A stretch of DNA of 64,000 nt, taken from NCBI GenBank assembly GCA_024233345.1, contig JACKPT010000003.1:182133-246132 (forward strand), given 5' to 3'. The notes beneath the pieces were generated by a model. That model was not told the DNA's origin. It saw only the letters and a list, made by a program, of their open reading frames with translations, and ran no database searches. Position 1 is the stretch's first letter, and each line of letters opens with the position of its first letter. Positions 33,845-43,700 of the stretch are shown here, piece by piece. The translations under genes and the position numbers were made by a program. This stretch comes from Verrucomicrobiota bacterium (lineage in GTDB: Bacteria; Verrucomicrobiota; Kiritimatiellia; CAIVKH01).

Positions 33845-34084
33845 ATGAGAACGACATTGGTCATTCCGGATCCATTGTATAAACGGGCGAAAGTGTACGC
33901 GAAGAAGCACGACAAGAATCTATCGGATCTTTTTGCAGAGGCGATCACTGAACGGCTGGCCCGCGAAGACCAGGTCCTGCACGAACCGCGCGTCAACTAT
34001 GAAGTGAAGTCCGTATCCATGGGCTCCCCTGCCATCAATCTGGCCGACCGTGAAGCGCTGGGCCGGGTCATGGATGAATCATGA
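33845..34084 (+). CDS. vapB: VapB-like antitoxin
   Basis: A 79-residue protein. The N-terminal RTTLVIPDPLYKRAKVYAKK...LSDLFAEAITERLA is a ribbon-helix-helix DNA-binding fold. The C-terminal part (INLADREALGRVMDES) would block the toxin. It should repress its own operon through the palindrome just upstream. Its stop overlaps the vapC ATG. No Shine-Dalgarno is seen, in line with a leaderless start at 33845. Confidence 0.85.
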   Translation: MRTTLVIPDPLYKRAKVYAKKHDKNLSDLFAEAITERLAREDQVLHEPRVNYEVKSVSMGSPAINLADREALGRVMDES

Positions 34085-34518
34085 TTCTGATCGACACCAA
34101 CATTCTGCTTTATGCGGTGAACAGGGACGATCCGCGTGCATCAACGGCTCGCCGGGCTCTGGAATCGATCATCAACAGCGGCAGCCCCTGGGCCATGTCG
34201 TGGAGCATTGTGTATGAGTTTCTGCGGGTGGCCACGCATCCCCGCGTTTTCCCTTCGCCCCTGGATGTTGAAAGCGCGTGGGCTTTTATTGCCGGGCTTA
34301 TCCGCCAGCCCGGATGCGTGATGGTAGCCGAGACCATGGTGCATGAGGAGACGGTTGACCGCTGCATCATGGAGGCCCCGCGCATGCATGGAAATCTGCT
34401 GCATGACTTTCACCTCGCCATACTCATGCGCGAACACGGAATCACGCAGATCTTCACCGAAGACCGCGACTTCCTGATGTTCCCCTGGATCGAAGTCCAA
34501 CGATTACCGAACGGATAG
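34081..34518 (+). CDS. vapC: VapC-like PIN-domain toxin
   Basis: A 145-residue PIN-domain ribonuclease. MILIDTNILLYAVNRDDP carries the first active-site Asp, SWSIVYEFLRV the Glu, and LLHDFHLAILMREHGI plus FTEDRDF the later acidic residues. It appears intact. ATGA overlap with the antitoxin gene ensures coupled synthesis. Family members cleave tRNA or rRNA; the target here is unknown. Confidence 0.9.
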   Translation: MILIDTNILLYAVNRDDPRASTARRALESIINSGSPWAMSWSIVYEFLRVATHPRVFPSPLDVESAWAFIAGLIRQPGCVMVAETMVHEETVDRCIMEAPRMHGNLLHDFHLAILMREHGITQIFTEDRDFLMFPWIEVQRLPNG

Positions 34519-34849
34519 CCCCATGAGATCTCCTCCTATCTCCTACGCCTAATCGTACTCGTAATCAACGAGCCCCCCGCGGAGGCGCAGAGGCGCTGAG
34601 GGGGAGTCTCGCACCCGCCTTCGCCCCCCCGGGATTCTGATCCTCAGTTCCGCTGGTTGTCCAGGGTCGAACCTGAACTTTTCAATGCCCGCTTGATCAA
34701 CCTGCGGAATTGAGTCTGAAAAAGAACTCTTACAGTCATTTTTTGACCACCAAAATCGCTTATAAGCCCATGCAGTAGAGACTCGCTGCGCTGGTCTCAC
34801 TTCATGGCAGGCCAGCAGATGATCATGTTAAGGAACCTGAACGAAGGCC
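34519..34849. other. Intergenic region with the left 48-bp direct repeat
   Basis: About 330 bp without a credible gene. It includes a degenerate relative of the GATTACG-type sequence (about 34545-34572). A 48-bp element at 34603-34650 has a near-identical copy (3 mismatches) at 37734-37781. Confidence 0.55.
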
Positions 34850-34878
34850 TAGACATACTGTCTAAATATGTGTACATA
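34850..34878 (+). promoter_or_regulatory. Promoter and operator of the winged-helix/nucleotidyltransferase pair
   Basis: TAGACA (34850-34855), a 17-bp spacer and TACATA (34873-34878), with the proposed ATG 7 nt downstream. A palindrome, TAGACA-TAC-TGTCTA (34850-34864), covers the -35 box and is a likely site for the winged-helix protein encoded next. Confidence 0.62.
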
Positions 34879-34885
34879 TATAGCC

Positions 34886-35266
34886 ATGAAATCGTTGGGC
34901 CATATTCTGGGCGGGTCGGCCAGGTTCGATCTGCTGCGCGCCCTCTATTATCAGCACGATGCGGTCGGGCTGAGACAGTTGGCGCGCCTGGCCGGCGTTC
35001 ACCCTCATTCCGCTGAACGTATGCTCAAGGAACTTGTGAAAGAGGCGGTCGTGTTGAGAAATCAGTCGCATAACCGCACATTGTTTCGGCGGAACCGCGA
35101 TCATGCGGATTGGCTTATTCTGTCATCGGTGTTTGATGCCGCGGATCGCGCCGAAAGGCGGTTGCGTTCGGTTGAGCGGAACGATCGTGCCCAAGCGGTT
35201 CTTTCATTTATCGAAGAGGCAGGCGCCATGCTGAAAAAGGCTAGGAGGCGTATCCATGTCGCTTAA
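34886..35266 (+). CDS. Winged-helix regulator/antitoxin-like protein
   Basis: A 126-residue protein with an N-terminal winged helix (ILGGSARFDLLRALYY, then LRQLARLAGVHPHSAERMLKELV). A helical tail rich in Arg and Lys follows. It overlaps the nucleotidyltransferase gene by 11 bp. Such wHTH + nucleotidyltransferase pairs resemble AbiE/MNT-type toxin-antitoxin systems, where the first gene regulates and neutralises the second. An ATG at 34868 is also in frame; 34886 fits the promoter spacing better. Confidence 0.7.
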   Translation: MKSLGHILGGSARFDLLRALYYQHDAVGLRQLARLAGVHPHSAERMLKELVKEAVVLRNQSHNRTLFRRNRDHADWLILSSVFDAADRAERRLRSVERNDRAQAVLSFIEEAGAMLKKARRRIHVA

Positions 35267-35903
35267 GGCCTTGTTCAAGTCAGCGGTCGCGGAATTGCGG
35301 AAGCGGGATATTCCTTTCGCCGTGGCCGGCGGCTTCGCCGCGGACCTGTATCGCCGTGAGCCCCGTCTGACGATGGACGTGGATCTTGTGATTCTGGTTG
35401 ATAAGAATGCCGTCGATACCGCATCGGATGTGATTCGGTCGCTTGGTCTTCACCCCGGTGTCGTCAGGGAGGCTGACCTGGCGGGCGGACCGATGTTCGC
35501 CATCAGGCGTAAATCAAGCAAACCCTGCATGGTGGTTGGGCGCAAGAAAGGCGAGTCATCGGGTGAAGGTGTGGACATTCTGCTACCCGAAATTCCTTGG
35601 GCAGAACAGGCGGTTACTCGGGCCCAGGACAATCAGGTCGATTTCGGGTTCGGTGATGTGCCGACTCTGACGGTCGAGGATGTCGTGATCGCGAAGCTGT
35701 TTGCGATACAGGCACCCGATCTCCGGGCGAAAGACCTTGATGACCTGCAATCCATCTTCGCCGCGGGGCAAGCGATGAACGTTCCCTACCTGGCCGGGCA
35801 GATGGTCCGACTGAAACTGGCGATACCGGCCAAGGCGCGCCCTCTGGTACCGGAGCCGCTACTGGCTCTGGACAAGGACAATCGCAGGGCTCAGAAAAAG
35901 TGA
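35256..35903 (+). CDS. Nucleotidyltransferase-fold protein (AbiEii-like toxin candidate)
   Basis: A 215-residue Pol-beta-type nucleotidyltransferase. The GGFAADLYRREPRLTMDVDLVI stretch contains the GG...DxD catalytic signature, split here by writing only its ends: AVAGGFAADL and TMDVDLVI. LTVEDVVIAKLFAIQAPDLR and DLDDLQSIF follow, as in AbiEii/DUF6036-like proteins. AGGAGG lies before its ATG, so it is translated from its own site. A role as the toxic partner of the upstream regulator is inferred from gene order. Confidence 0.75.
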   Translation: MSLKALFKSAVAELRKRDIPFAVAGGFAADLYRREPRLTMDVDLVILVDKNAVDTASDVIRSLGLHPGVVREADLAGGPMFAIRRKSSKPCMVVGRKKGESSGEGVDILLPEIPWAEQAVTRAQDNQVDFGFGDVPTLTVEDVVIAKLFAIQAPDLRAKDLDDLQSIFAAGQAMNVPYLAGQMVRLKLAIPAKARPLVPEPLLALDKDNRRAQKK

Positions 35904-35996
35904 AATGGATGGCACCCCCAACGGTAATCAGTTGGAACCAGATTCTGATCTGGTTACACAGTATTAACGTCGTGAATGACCTGCTTGAACAATGAT

Positions 35997-37106
35997 TCAG
36001 GTCGACTTCCGACCGATTCCATCCAGCGCAAGATAGTACCGCATATGCCTGCGTTCACCTGTGCGTGTCAGGGCACCTTTCTCGACCAGATCCTGCAGGT
36101 CGCGGGTGGCAGTTGATGACATCGCGCCGGTGATATTCATGTAGTTTCCCGCGCTCAGACCGCCCTTGAATCCGTCGGCCCCCTCACGGAACATGCGGGC
36201 GAGGGCTTTCTGCTGCCGCTCGTTCAGCTTACCGGCCAGACGATCATACAGCCGGGTCTTGGCGATCAGAAATTCAATTTGGCTGATCGATTGAGCCTGT
36301 GCTTCAACCACCGTCTCGCCGAACCACAGAAGCCAGTCCGTGACGTCGAGTTCCTTGTTGTTCCGCTCAAGGGCTTCGTAATACTGCTTTCGCTTCTTCT
36401 CGATGGTGGCGGCCAGGGCGATAAGGGAAGGACGTCCCAGGCTCTGGGCCAGCGCAACCTCGGAAACGGCTCTTCCGATCCTGCCATTCCCGTCTTCGAA
36501 TGGATGGATGCTGACGAAATACAGATGCGCCAGCCCGGCACGGGTCAGGGTCGGACGACTTTGCTTCCCGTTAAACCACATCAGAAACTTCTTCATTTCA
36601 CTCGGGACATTCTTCGAGGGAGGCGCCTCAAAATGCACCTTCGGCTTTCCGGGTTCTCCGGATACCACCTGCATCGGATCGGAATGTGTCCGATAGCATC
36701 CGACATCCATGAGATCTCGACTCCCCTTCAGCAGCATCGCGCTCCACGAAAACAGGGTCTTATCTGTTAGCGGTTCCTGCCAGCGCTTGTGCACATCGAC
36801 CATCATCTCCGCGATGCCGGCTTCCGCCGGCGGAATCCTTCTTGTGTCCGTCTGAAGACCAAGTTCCCGCCGGATCGACGACTGCACGCTGTCGCGATTC
36901 AGAATTTCCCCTTCGATTTCGGACGTCTTGAACGCTTCCTCGCTGATCAGGGAGACGGTCAGTTCGGACCTGTCGTCGTCCTTCAGATGCTTGAACGCGC
37001 CCTGCAAGACGCCGGACGCCTTAAGGAATTCGCGTTCCAAACCGTCCAGATTAACTGGTTCGAAGCTAAAATGTGGCCATGCGGCCTTCTGCCAGTTCCA
37101 TTTCAT
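35997..37106 (-). CDS. Fic-family AMP-transferase with DUF4172 and winged-helix domains
   Basis: A 369-residue protein. An N-terminal DUF4172-like segment (WNWQKAAWPHFSFE) is followed by the inhibitory helix motif TSEIEGEIL, which fits (S/T)xxxE(G/N). The complete Fic motif is HPFEDGNGRIGR, and a C-terminal winged helix ends the protein (GNYMNITGAMSSTATRDLQD). It probably modifies a protein target with AMP and is self-inhibited (class II). The winged helix and the palindrome touching its start codon suggest autorepression. It is convergent with the nucleotidyltransferase gene. Confidence 0.9.
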   Translation of the reverse strand: MKWNWQKAAWPHFSFEPVNLDGLEREFLKASGVLQGAFKHLKDDDRSELTVSLISEEAFKTSEIEGEILNRDSVQSSIRRELGLQTDTRRIPPAEAGIAEMMVDVHKRWQEPLTDKTLFSWSAMLLKGSRDLMDVGCYRTHSDPMQVVSGEPGKPKVHFEAPPSKNVPSEMKKFLMWFNGKQSRPTLTRAGLAHLYFVSIHPFEDGNGRIGRAVSEVALAQSLGRPSLIALAATIEKKRKQYYEALERNNKELDVTDWLLWFGETVVEAQAQSISQIEFLIAKTRLYDRLAGKLNERQQKALARMFREGADGFKGGLSAGNYMNITGAMSSTATRDLQDLVEKGALTRTGERRHMRYYLALDGIGRKST

Positions 37107-37141
37107 GGGCTATAGAATAGGTTCTATAGCCCATTACTCAA
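37107..37141 (-). promoter_or_regulatory. fic promoter/operator palindrome
   Basis: Perfect 11-bp arms GGGCTATAGAA/TTCTATAGCCC (37107-37117 and 37122-37132) directly abut the fic ATG. On the minus strand TTGAGT (37141-37136), a 16-bp spacer and TATTCT (37119-37114) leave 7 nt to the ATG. A further half-site, GCTATAGA, lies near 37153. Confidence 0.72.
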
Positions 37142-37774
37142 CCATATAATGAGCTATAGATATGCTGATGATTAGCCCATACGAATTCGCACAGAAAATG
37201 GTCCAGTTTTCGGGGGAAGGTCACCCGGCCTGCCCGCGCTCTCGCCGGGCTATTCGTACCGGCATTTCCGCATGACGGATCCCGCCAACACTCTGCCCAC
37301 CGGCTTCATCATGAACGACCTTTATGACGATGACTGATCGGTATTCGCTTTTCAGCCAGAGCAGAGTCGATCCCGCTGGGCACGGCGTCTCCGGGGCGGA
37401 GGGGAATTGCTCACCCTCGATCGTGACCTGTTGAGGCTGTCCGATATGCTACCGTGAAATTACTGATGTCGACTCCGCACCGGGTTGAACCGCGCGCAAG
37501 CAAGGCGCTGCTCACGCAGCACGGTGCCCTTCGCCTTCTTCGTTTCCTTCTGTTCAATGGAGTCTACTCCAGCATGAGTCTGAACAATCCTACAGGTTCC
37601 GTGGCATGGATCAGCGAGGCATTGGTTGTGGTGGTCGTGATGGACATCCGATGTCCTGTCTTTTCTCTGTGATCCTCGGTGTCCTCTGTGGTTGGTTTTC
37701 GGAATGAAAGACCTCAGAGAGAGGAGGCCGAGAGGAGACTCGCACCCGCCCTCGCCCCCCCGGGATTCCGATCC
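37142..37774. other. Decayed intergenic region between fic and the giant beta-helix gene
   Basis: About 630 bp with no intact gene. It holds a PIN-toxin-like fragment (37404-37457) and another open tail ending LYDDD at 37335-37337. A reversed copy of the CCACAGAG...CCGTGG intergenic repeat lies at about 37625-37694, and the right 48-bp direct repeat (37734-37781) runs into the stop of the giant gene. Confidence 0.55.
37404..37457 (+). pseudogene. Remnant of a PIN-domain toxin C-terminus
   Basis: In frame to the TGA at 37455-37457 the sequence reads ELLTLDRDLLRLSDMLP, closely like the end of VapC-type PIN domains (LLTLDRDF-L). Nothing of the catalytic N-terminus is found upstream, so only a fragment remains. 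Confidence 0.4.
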
Positions 37775-40700
37775 TCAGTTCGAAGCGGGTGGATGAAACA
37801 CGGCTTCGAAGCGATAGAAGAGAGGACCCAGAGAAGGTGCCCCCTCGACCAGGATCAGTTGGGTTGCATTGGTGCTCAGGTTGCCGCTGAGCACCTGCTC
37901 CGAGGGTCCGCTGAAGCGGCCGGCAACCTCAAAGGTTCCGGTGAGAAGATTCGTAGAGCGGCTGATCACCCACTCGGTGAAGGGCAGCGCGTCACGGTTC
38001 AGGCTGGCCACGGGAGAAGGAAGACCGGACGTCACAACAAGCTGCAGCGAGTTGAGACCGCCGGAATCCGGCAGGAAGGGATTTCGTCCGAGGGCGATTT
38101 CCGTGCCGAAGGGCATCCCGTCCTCATCTCCGTCGGTATTCCAGGCATACCCGTAATCTGTGACCGGAGTGAACTCAGCGGCCCCCAGATCCACCCGGTT
38201 GGTACCGTCCAGGGTTCCGTCCACCGGACGGGTCAGGCCGCGTTGATCAACGGCAGGTGTGGATGCCAGCGTGGTTCCCCCGTCAATGGCTGCAGAACCG
38301 GGATAGGGCGGACGGGTCAGGGTGGGTCCGCCATAGTTGCCCAACGGGGCAAGCTGAGGATCTCCGGAGGTCAGGGCCCCGCCGAGAATAGTCGGCACCA
38401 CGCTCAGTCCAAAGTCTGGACTGGATGGCGCCTGGTTCGCGGTCACGATACTGTTTTCGAGTTGGAGGGTAAAGAACGAGCCCTCGATCCCTCCCCCGGT
38501 ATTCGTCGCGGTGTTGTCCACCACCGTCGCCTGGACCAGGCGCAGGTCGCTACCGGATCCATTGAAGACACCGCCTCCGGCATTCTGCGCATCGTTTGCG
38601 GTCAGGGTAACGTTGGTCAGTATCGAGATCCCGTTGTTGAGAATCCCGCCCCCGAAACGATCCGCCCGGTTGCTGGCGATCAGGATCCGGTTGGCAAGCA
38701 GGCGGCTTGTTGTATCCACCAGAATGCCTCCGCCATCCTGCACGCTGGCGTTGCCCAGCAGGGTCGAATCCTCCATCAAGAGCTCGGAACCGCCATTCAG
38801 GGAAATCCCGCCCGGACTCGTGCCGAGCCCCTGGTTTGCGGTAAGGATCACCTTGCGGACCACTGCGGTGCTGCCGTTGAGTGTCAATCCCCCAGCCTGT
38901 CCGCCAATGCCCATCCCGCGGGTAATCTCCAGATTGTCCAGCACGAGTCGGCTTCCTTCGCGGGCGGCAAAAACGGGAGTACTAAATTGACCGTCGACCG
39001 TGACTGGCCCGGACAGGGTTGAGGCATCCACGGTCAAGGCTCGGTTGGACATCGATAGCTCCCCGAAAGAAAGGGCAATCGTGGCAGGAAACACCGACGG
39101 ATCGAACAACACCTGCCCGCCGAAGGGAAGGATGTCGACCGCTTCCCGGAGGGCGACCCCTCCGGTAAACACACCATTGGTTTGATCCGCCGTGGTATTC
39201 ACCATCAGGACCGAAGCTTCCACCGCACCGATATCCGGCTCGTTGTCGCGCGGAAGCCCGCGCTGATCCACCACCGAGGTCGAGGTACTGGTGGCCGCAT
39301 TGATCGCCGGCGATCCGGGCAGGGGGTAATGACCCCACGTCGGCCCGCCCAGGTCGGCCAGGGGGGCGATCTGTGGATCGTTGGTGCTGAGGGTCGCGGG
39401 GAGGGTGAAAATCGAAATCTCAGGATAGCGCTTCTCGATGATGTTGTCGCCCGAAAGATTCAAGCTCGCATTGACGTCATCCGGGGTAAGACCGGGCCAC
39501 GATACGTTGTTGGCCACGATGCTGTTGTGCAGGAAGACCTTGGGTGCACCGGAATCACAATAGATGCCCCCACCGGTTCCGTTCGCCATATTCTCCACGA
39601 TGGTTGCATGATGGATGGTCGTCGTGCCCTCGCCGTTGAAGACACCGCCTCCCTCCTGCAGAACACTCTGGTTGCCGGAAACCGTACTGTTGCTGATCAC
39701 CATGTCGCCGTAGGCATTCAGAACACCCCCGCCAACATCATCGGCCCAGTTGGAGACAATCAGCGACTGGTCAATCACATGATTCCCGTAGAGGGCAGCA
39801 ATCGCCCCGCCGCCGCCGCCCTGGGCTGAATTGTACGCGAAGCGGGAGCGATGAATGGAGACATCGCCCTCGGAATACAGCGCGCCTCCTGAGCTGGCAA
39901 TCACCGTGTCACCGGTTGCCACCCCGAAGGTAAAGCCGAGGGAGTCGAGCCGGACCGGTCCGGCGTTGGAGGCCACCGTCATCACACGCCAGGTGCTCGC
40001 TCCGGAAAGAACAAAGAGATCGGACAGGCTGGAGGCGTCGATCTCCACCGCCCGGTCGATGTTCAGCGAGCCGTGTACCGCGGTGTTGGTTTTTCCGGCC
40101 AGCGGAAAGTCAAAGGTGATGGTGGTCGAATAGGGATTGTTCAACGCCTCGCGCAGGGACCGCCCGGTTCCCGGATTGACATTGTCCTCATCGATCTCCG
40201 TGGTCACGACCGTGGAGACGAATTCCACCGCCCCGATATCCTTGGTTCCGTCCCGCGGAGCGCCCCGCTGATCAAGCACATAGTCGTCCAGCGGAATGAA
40301 AAAGGTGAAGGGGAGCGCATCAATCGCCGGGGATCCGGGGCGTAGCGGCAGGATGGTATGTTTGTTTCCATAGACCCCCAGTCCGGCGAACAGGGGATCG
40401 GCTTCAAGCACGGAAGACCCGGCGGTCAGGGTGCTGCCGCTCAAATCGCTGAGCAGGTTCACCCCCTGCGGCGGCAGCAGTGTCGCCATGGCTTCCTGCC
40501 GCAGATCCGGCCCCTGTCCTGCCGCCTGGTTGTCGGCGATGAGGGTGTTGAAGAACTCCAGGGTTCCGAAATTGTAGATTCCGCCGCCGTCTTGACCGGC
40601 CGTGTTCTGCGCGACCGTGACATGACTGATCTCCACCGCTCCCTGATCGGCATAGATCCCGCCGCCGAGATGGCTTTGATTGTTTGCCACGGTGGAGTTT

Positions 40701-43700
40701 TTCATGACCAGCAGGCCGTCCTCCATGACGGCAATACCGCCCCCACCGCCAAAGCCGCCTCCAGAATCGGACCGGTTTCCGACCACCGCAACGTTGAAGA
40801 GGAGACCAGTGCTGCCCGGGTAGAGCAGCAGGCCGCCGCCGGAATTGGGGAAATAGCCCCCCAGATTGCTCTCTGCCTTTCCACCAGTAATCGTGAGTGA
40901 CCGCAGGGTCACCTGCGCTCCGTTGGTGACGGCGAGCACTCGCATTTCATCCTGGGCGTCGAGGGTGACGGTCCGACCGAACTGGGAGGCATCAACGGTC
41001 AGGTTGCGGTCGATGACCAGCGGACCGTTGCCCGCATCGAGGGCAATAACCTTCCCGTCCACGAAACTGTCAAAGCGGACCGAACCTCCGGTGTCCACGA
41101 CGTCGAGGGCCTCCCGCAGACTGATCCCGCCGGTGGTGATGCCGTCTGTCTCATCATTGGGGGTGGTCACAATCAGGGTGGAAGCCTCCACCGCGCCAAT
41201 GTCCGGCAGGAGATCGCGCAGTTGCCCCCGCTGGTCCAGGGGAGGGCTCTGGGCAGGATCGGCTGCCGCCACCGCAGGGGATCCGGGCAGGGGAAAACGC
41301 ACCGGGGTGCGCGAGTCCAGCGGGGCGATGGGTGAAAGGATCGGATCGACCACGGGGAAGCTGCCGCCACCAATCCGAATGCCATCGGACGGGAAGATGC
41401 CCGCGACCGACACATTGTTGCCGACCACATTGGTTCCGGTCGCGGTGACCAGACCCAGGTTGGCAAAATCGGCGGTAAACGCGGAACCGGTGCTGCTGTT
41501 TTGCGCCACGATGGCGTTGTTCACCTGCAGCGAGGCCGGACCGGCAACAAAGAACCCGGCCCCCTGTGCCGCGCGGTTGCTAGTTACCGTTACGTGGCTG
41601 ATCTGGCTGCTGCCTGACGCGAGGTAGGCGGCCCCGCCATCCCCTACCCCAAGGTTCCCGTGCAGGGTGCTGTTGACCAGGGACAATCCGCTGCCCGTGT
41701 AAAAAAGCCCCCCGCCATCGGTGCCGGAGCTATTGCCGAGCAGCGTGCTCGTTTCCATGGTCATCACGGCATTGGTGACATACAGACCGCCGCCAGCCCC
41801 GAACAGGGCCTCGTTGCTGCTGATGAGGGACCGGATAATCGACACACTGCTGGCCTGCGACTGAAATCCCCTCGAAGCCAGGCCGGCGCCATCACCGAAC
41901 CCGATGAAATTACCGGAGAGGAAAACACCGTCCAGGCTCAGATCCGCAGAAGCACCGGGCCCTGCATACTGATAGATTCCGCCTCCGAAGGTCGGGTTAA
42001 CGGAGAACGCCGAGTTGTCCACAATGTCCGAGTCCAGAATCGACAGCGAGACATGCGCATTGGTCTGCTCGGCACCATTCAGGACCGCCCCGCCGCCAAA
42101 GGCGGTATTCTCCCGCATGGTCACCGAGGAGACCAAGCCGGTCACACTGCCCACACGGGTGAAGATCATCAGCGCGCCTCCAAATGAATTGCTCGCAGTG
42201 TTGGCCTCGAACAACCCGCCGGAAATATTCAAAACGGCGGAGTCTCCCTGCGAAAGGGCAAACAGGGCTCCGCCGCCAAAGCTGTCACTACCAGTGGCTT
42301 GGTTATTGGTAAAAACACAGGACAACAGGCTCAAACGGCCCGGCTGGTTGGAGGGCGCCAGTAGCATCCCCGCCCCACCGGCAATGGCGACATTGTTGAC
42401 GAAACGGCTGTCCTCGAATGTGGTCGTTCCTTCGGTGATGAAGGCCCCGCCAAAGATCGCGGCGGTGCTGTCACTGATTTCCACCTGACGGACCGTCGAG
42501 GTAGTCCCCGGCAGGAAGTACATGGCCCCGCCGCTGCCGCCAGGGAAGATGTTGGTGTTTGCGCCGTTGATCATTTTCAGGCCGGCCAACGCCACCGGCC
42601 CATTGGTCGCCTCTACCCGGAAGATAGGGGAGACGGAAAGGCCGTCGAGCACCGGCGGCTGGGCCAGGGAGGTTCCATCGACGGCTACTGGCCGCTCGAT
42701 CCGCAGGACGCCATTGGTCAGGGGGATCACAACATTGGCCAGGGTCGAGGTGAAGGTGATCGGGTCAAGATCCGCGTACCAGGTGATGGCATGCCGCAGG
42801 GAGCCGGGGTCAGCATCATGGGTGGTGGTCACCACGATGGGCTGAGCCTCCACCGCGCCGATATCACCGTCGCCGGTCCGCGGCGCACCGCGCTGATCCC
42901 TCGGGAACAAGGCCCACAGGTCAAATAAGCTGATGCGGTCAATGGCCGGGGATGCGGCGCGCGGAGGCAGGGTCGGCGTCGATCCGCCGTAGTCGCCCAG
43001 CGGCATCAGCAGCGGATCGGCCTCCACACGAATGGCGGGATCATGGTTGATGAGCCCGGACAGGGACAGGTCCGAAAGCAGGTTGATGCCGGTGCGGGGG
43101 GCAATCGATCCGATCGGCGAGGTGAACACATCCGGCGCGCCGCTGCCGGATCCGGTGGCCTGGTTGCCGGCGATGATTGTATTGTGGATGCCGATCCGTC
43201 CCAGGGCATGCATACCGCCGCCGCCTGCACCCGGGAACACGGCGCCGGACGCCTCATTCCCGCTGAGAGTGGCATTGCGCAGCAGGGTCTCGCCGGACTG
43301 CTGGGTGGTCAAGGCGCCGCCCCGCCAGCCGGTGTTGGCGGTGAGAGTTGAACGATTGAGGACAGCCCGGCCGTACACATTTAGAGCCCCGCCGAAAAAG
43401 GCGCATGCATTGTCATACAGCGTGGACTGGTTCACGGTCAGGTAACTGCCGGGCCGGGCCTCGATCGATCCCCCGTCGTTGGTGGAACTGCCCCCGGTCA
43501 GGGTCAGGCCATGGATGGCAAGGGTGGCGTTGGAAGCCACGAGGAAGTGGCGGCTGCCGCCCTGCGCATCGATGACAATGGGGCCAGACATGTCGCTGGC
43601 ATCCAGGAACACGACCCGGCCTTCCGCAACCACCAACTCCTGGGTCAGGGTCATGGTGGCGGGAAAGGTGTTGGTGCTGAAACGAATCACCGCGCCGGGC

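Noticed and set aside
37679..39022. 447-residue and other plus-strand frames across the giant gene
   Set aside because: All lie opposite the repetitive beta-helix blocks and echo their periodicity; none has a signal or family match.
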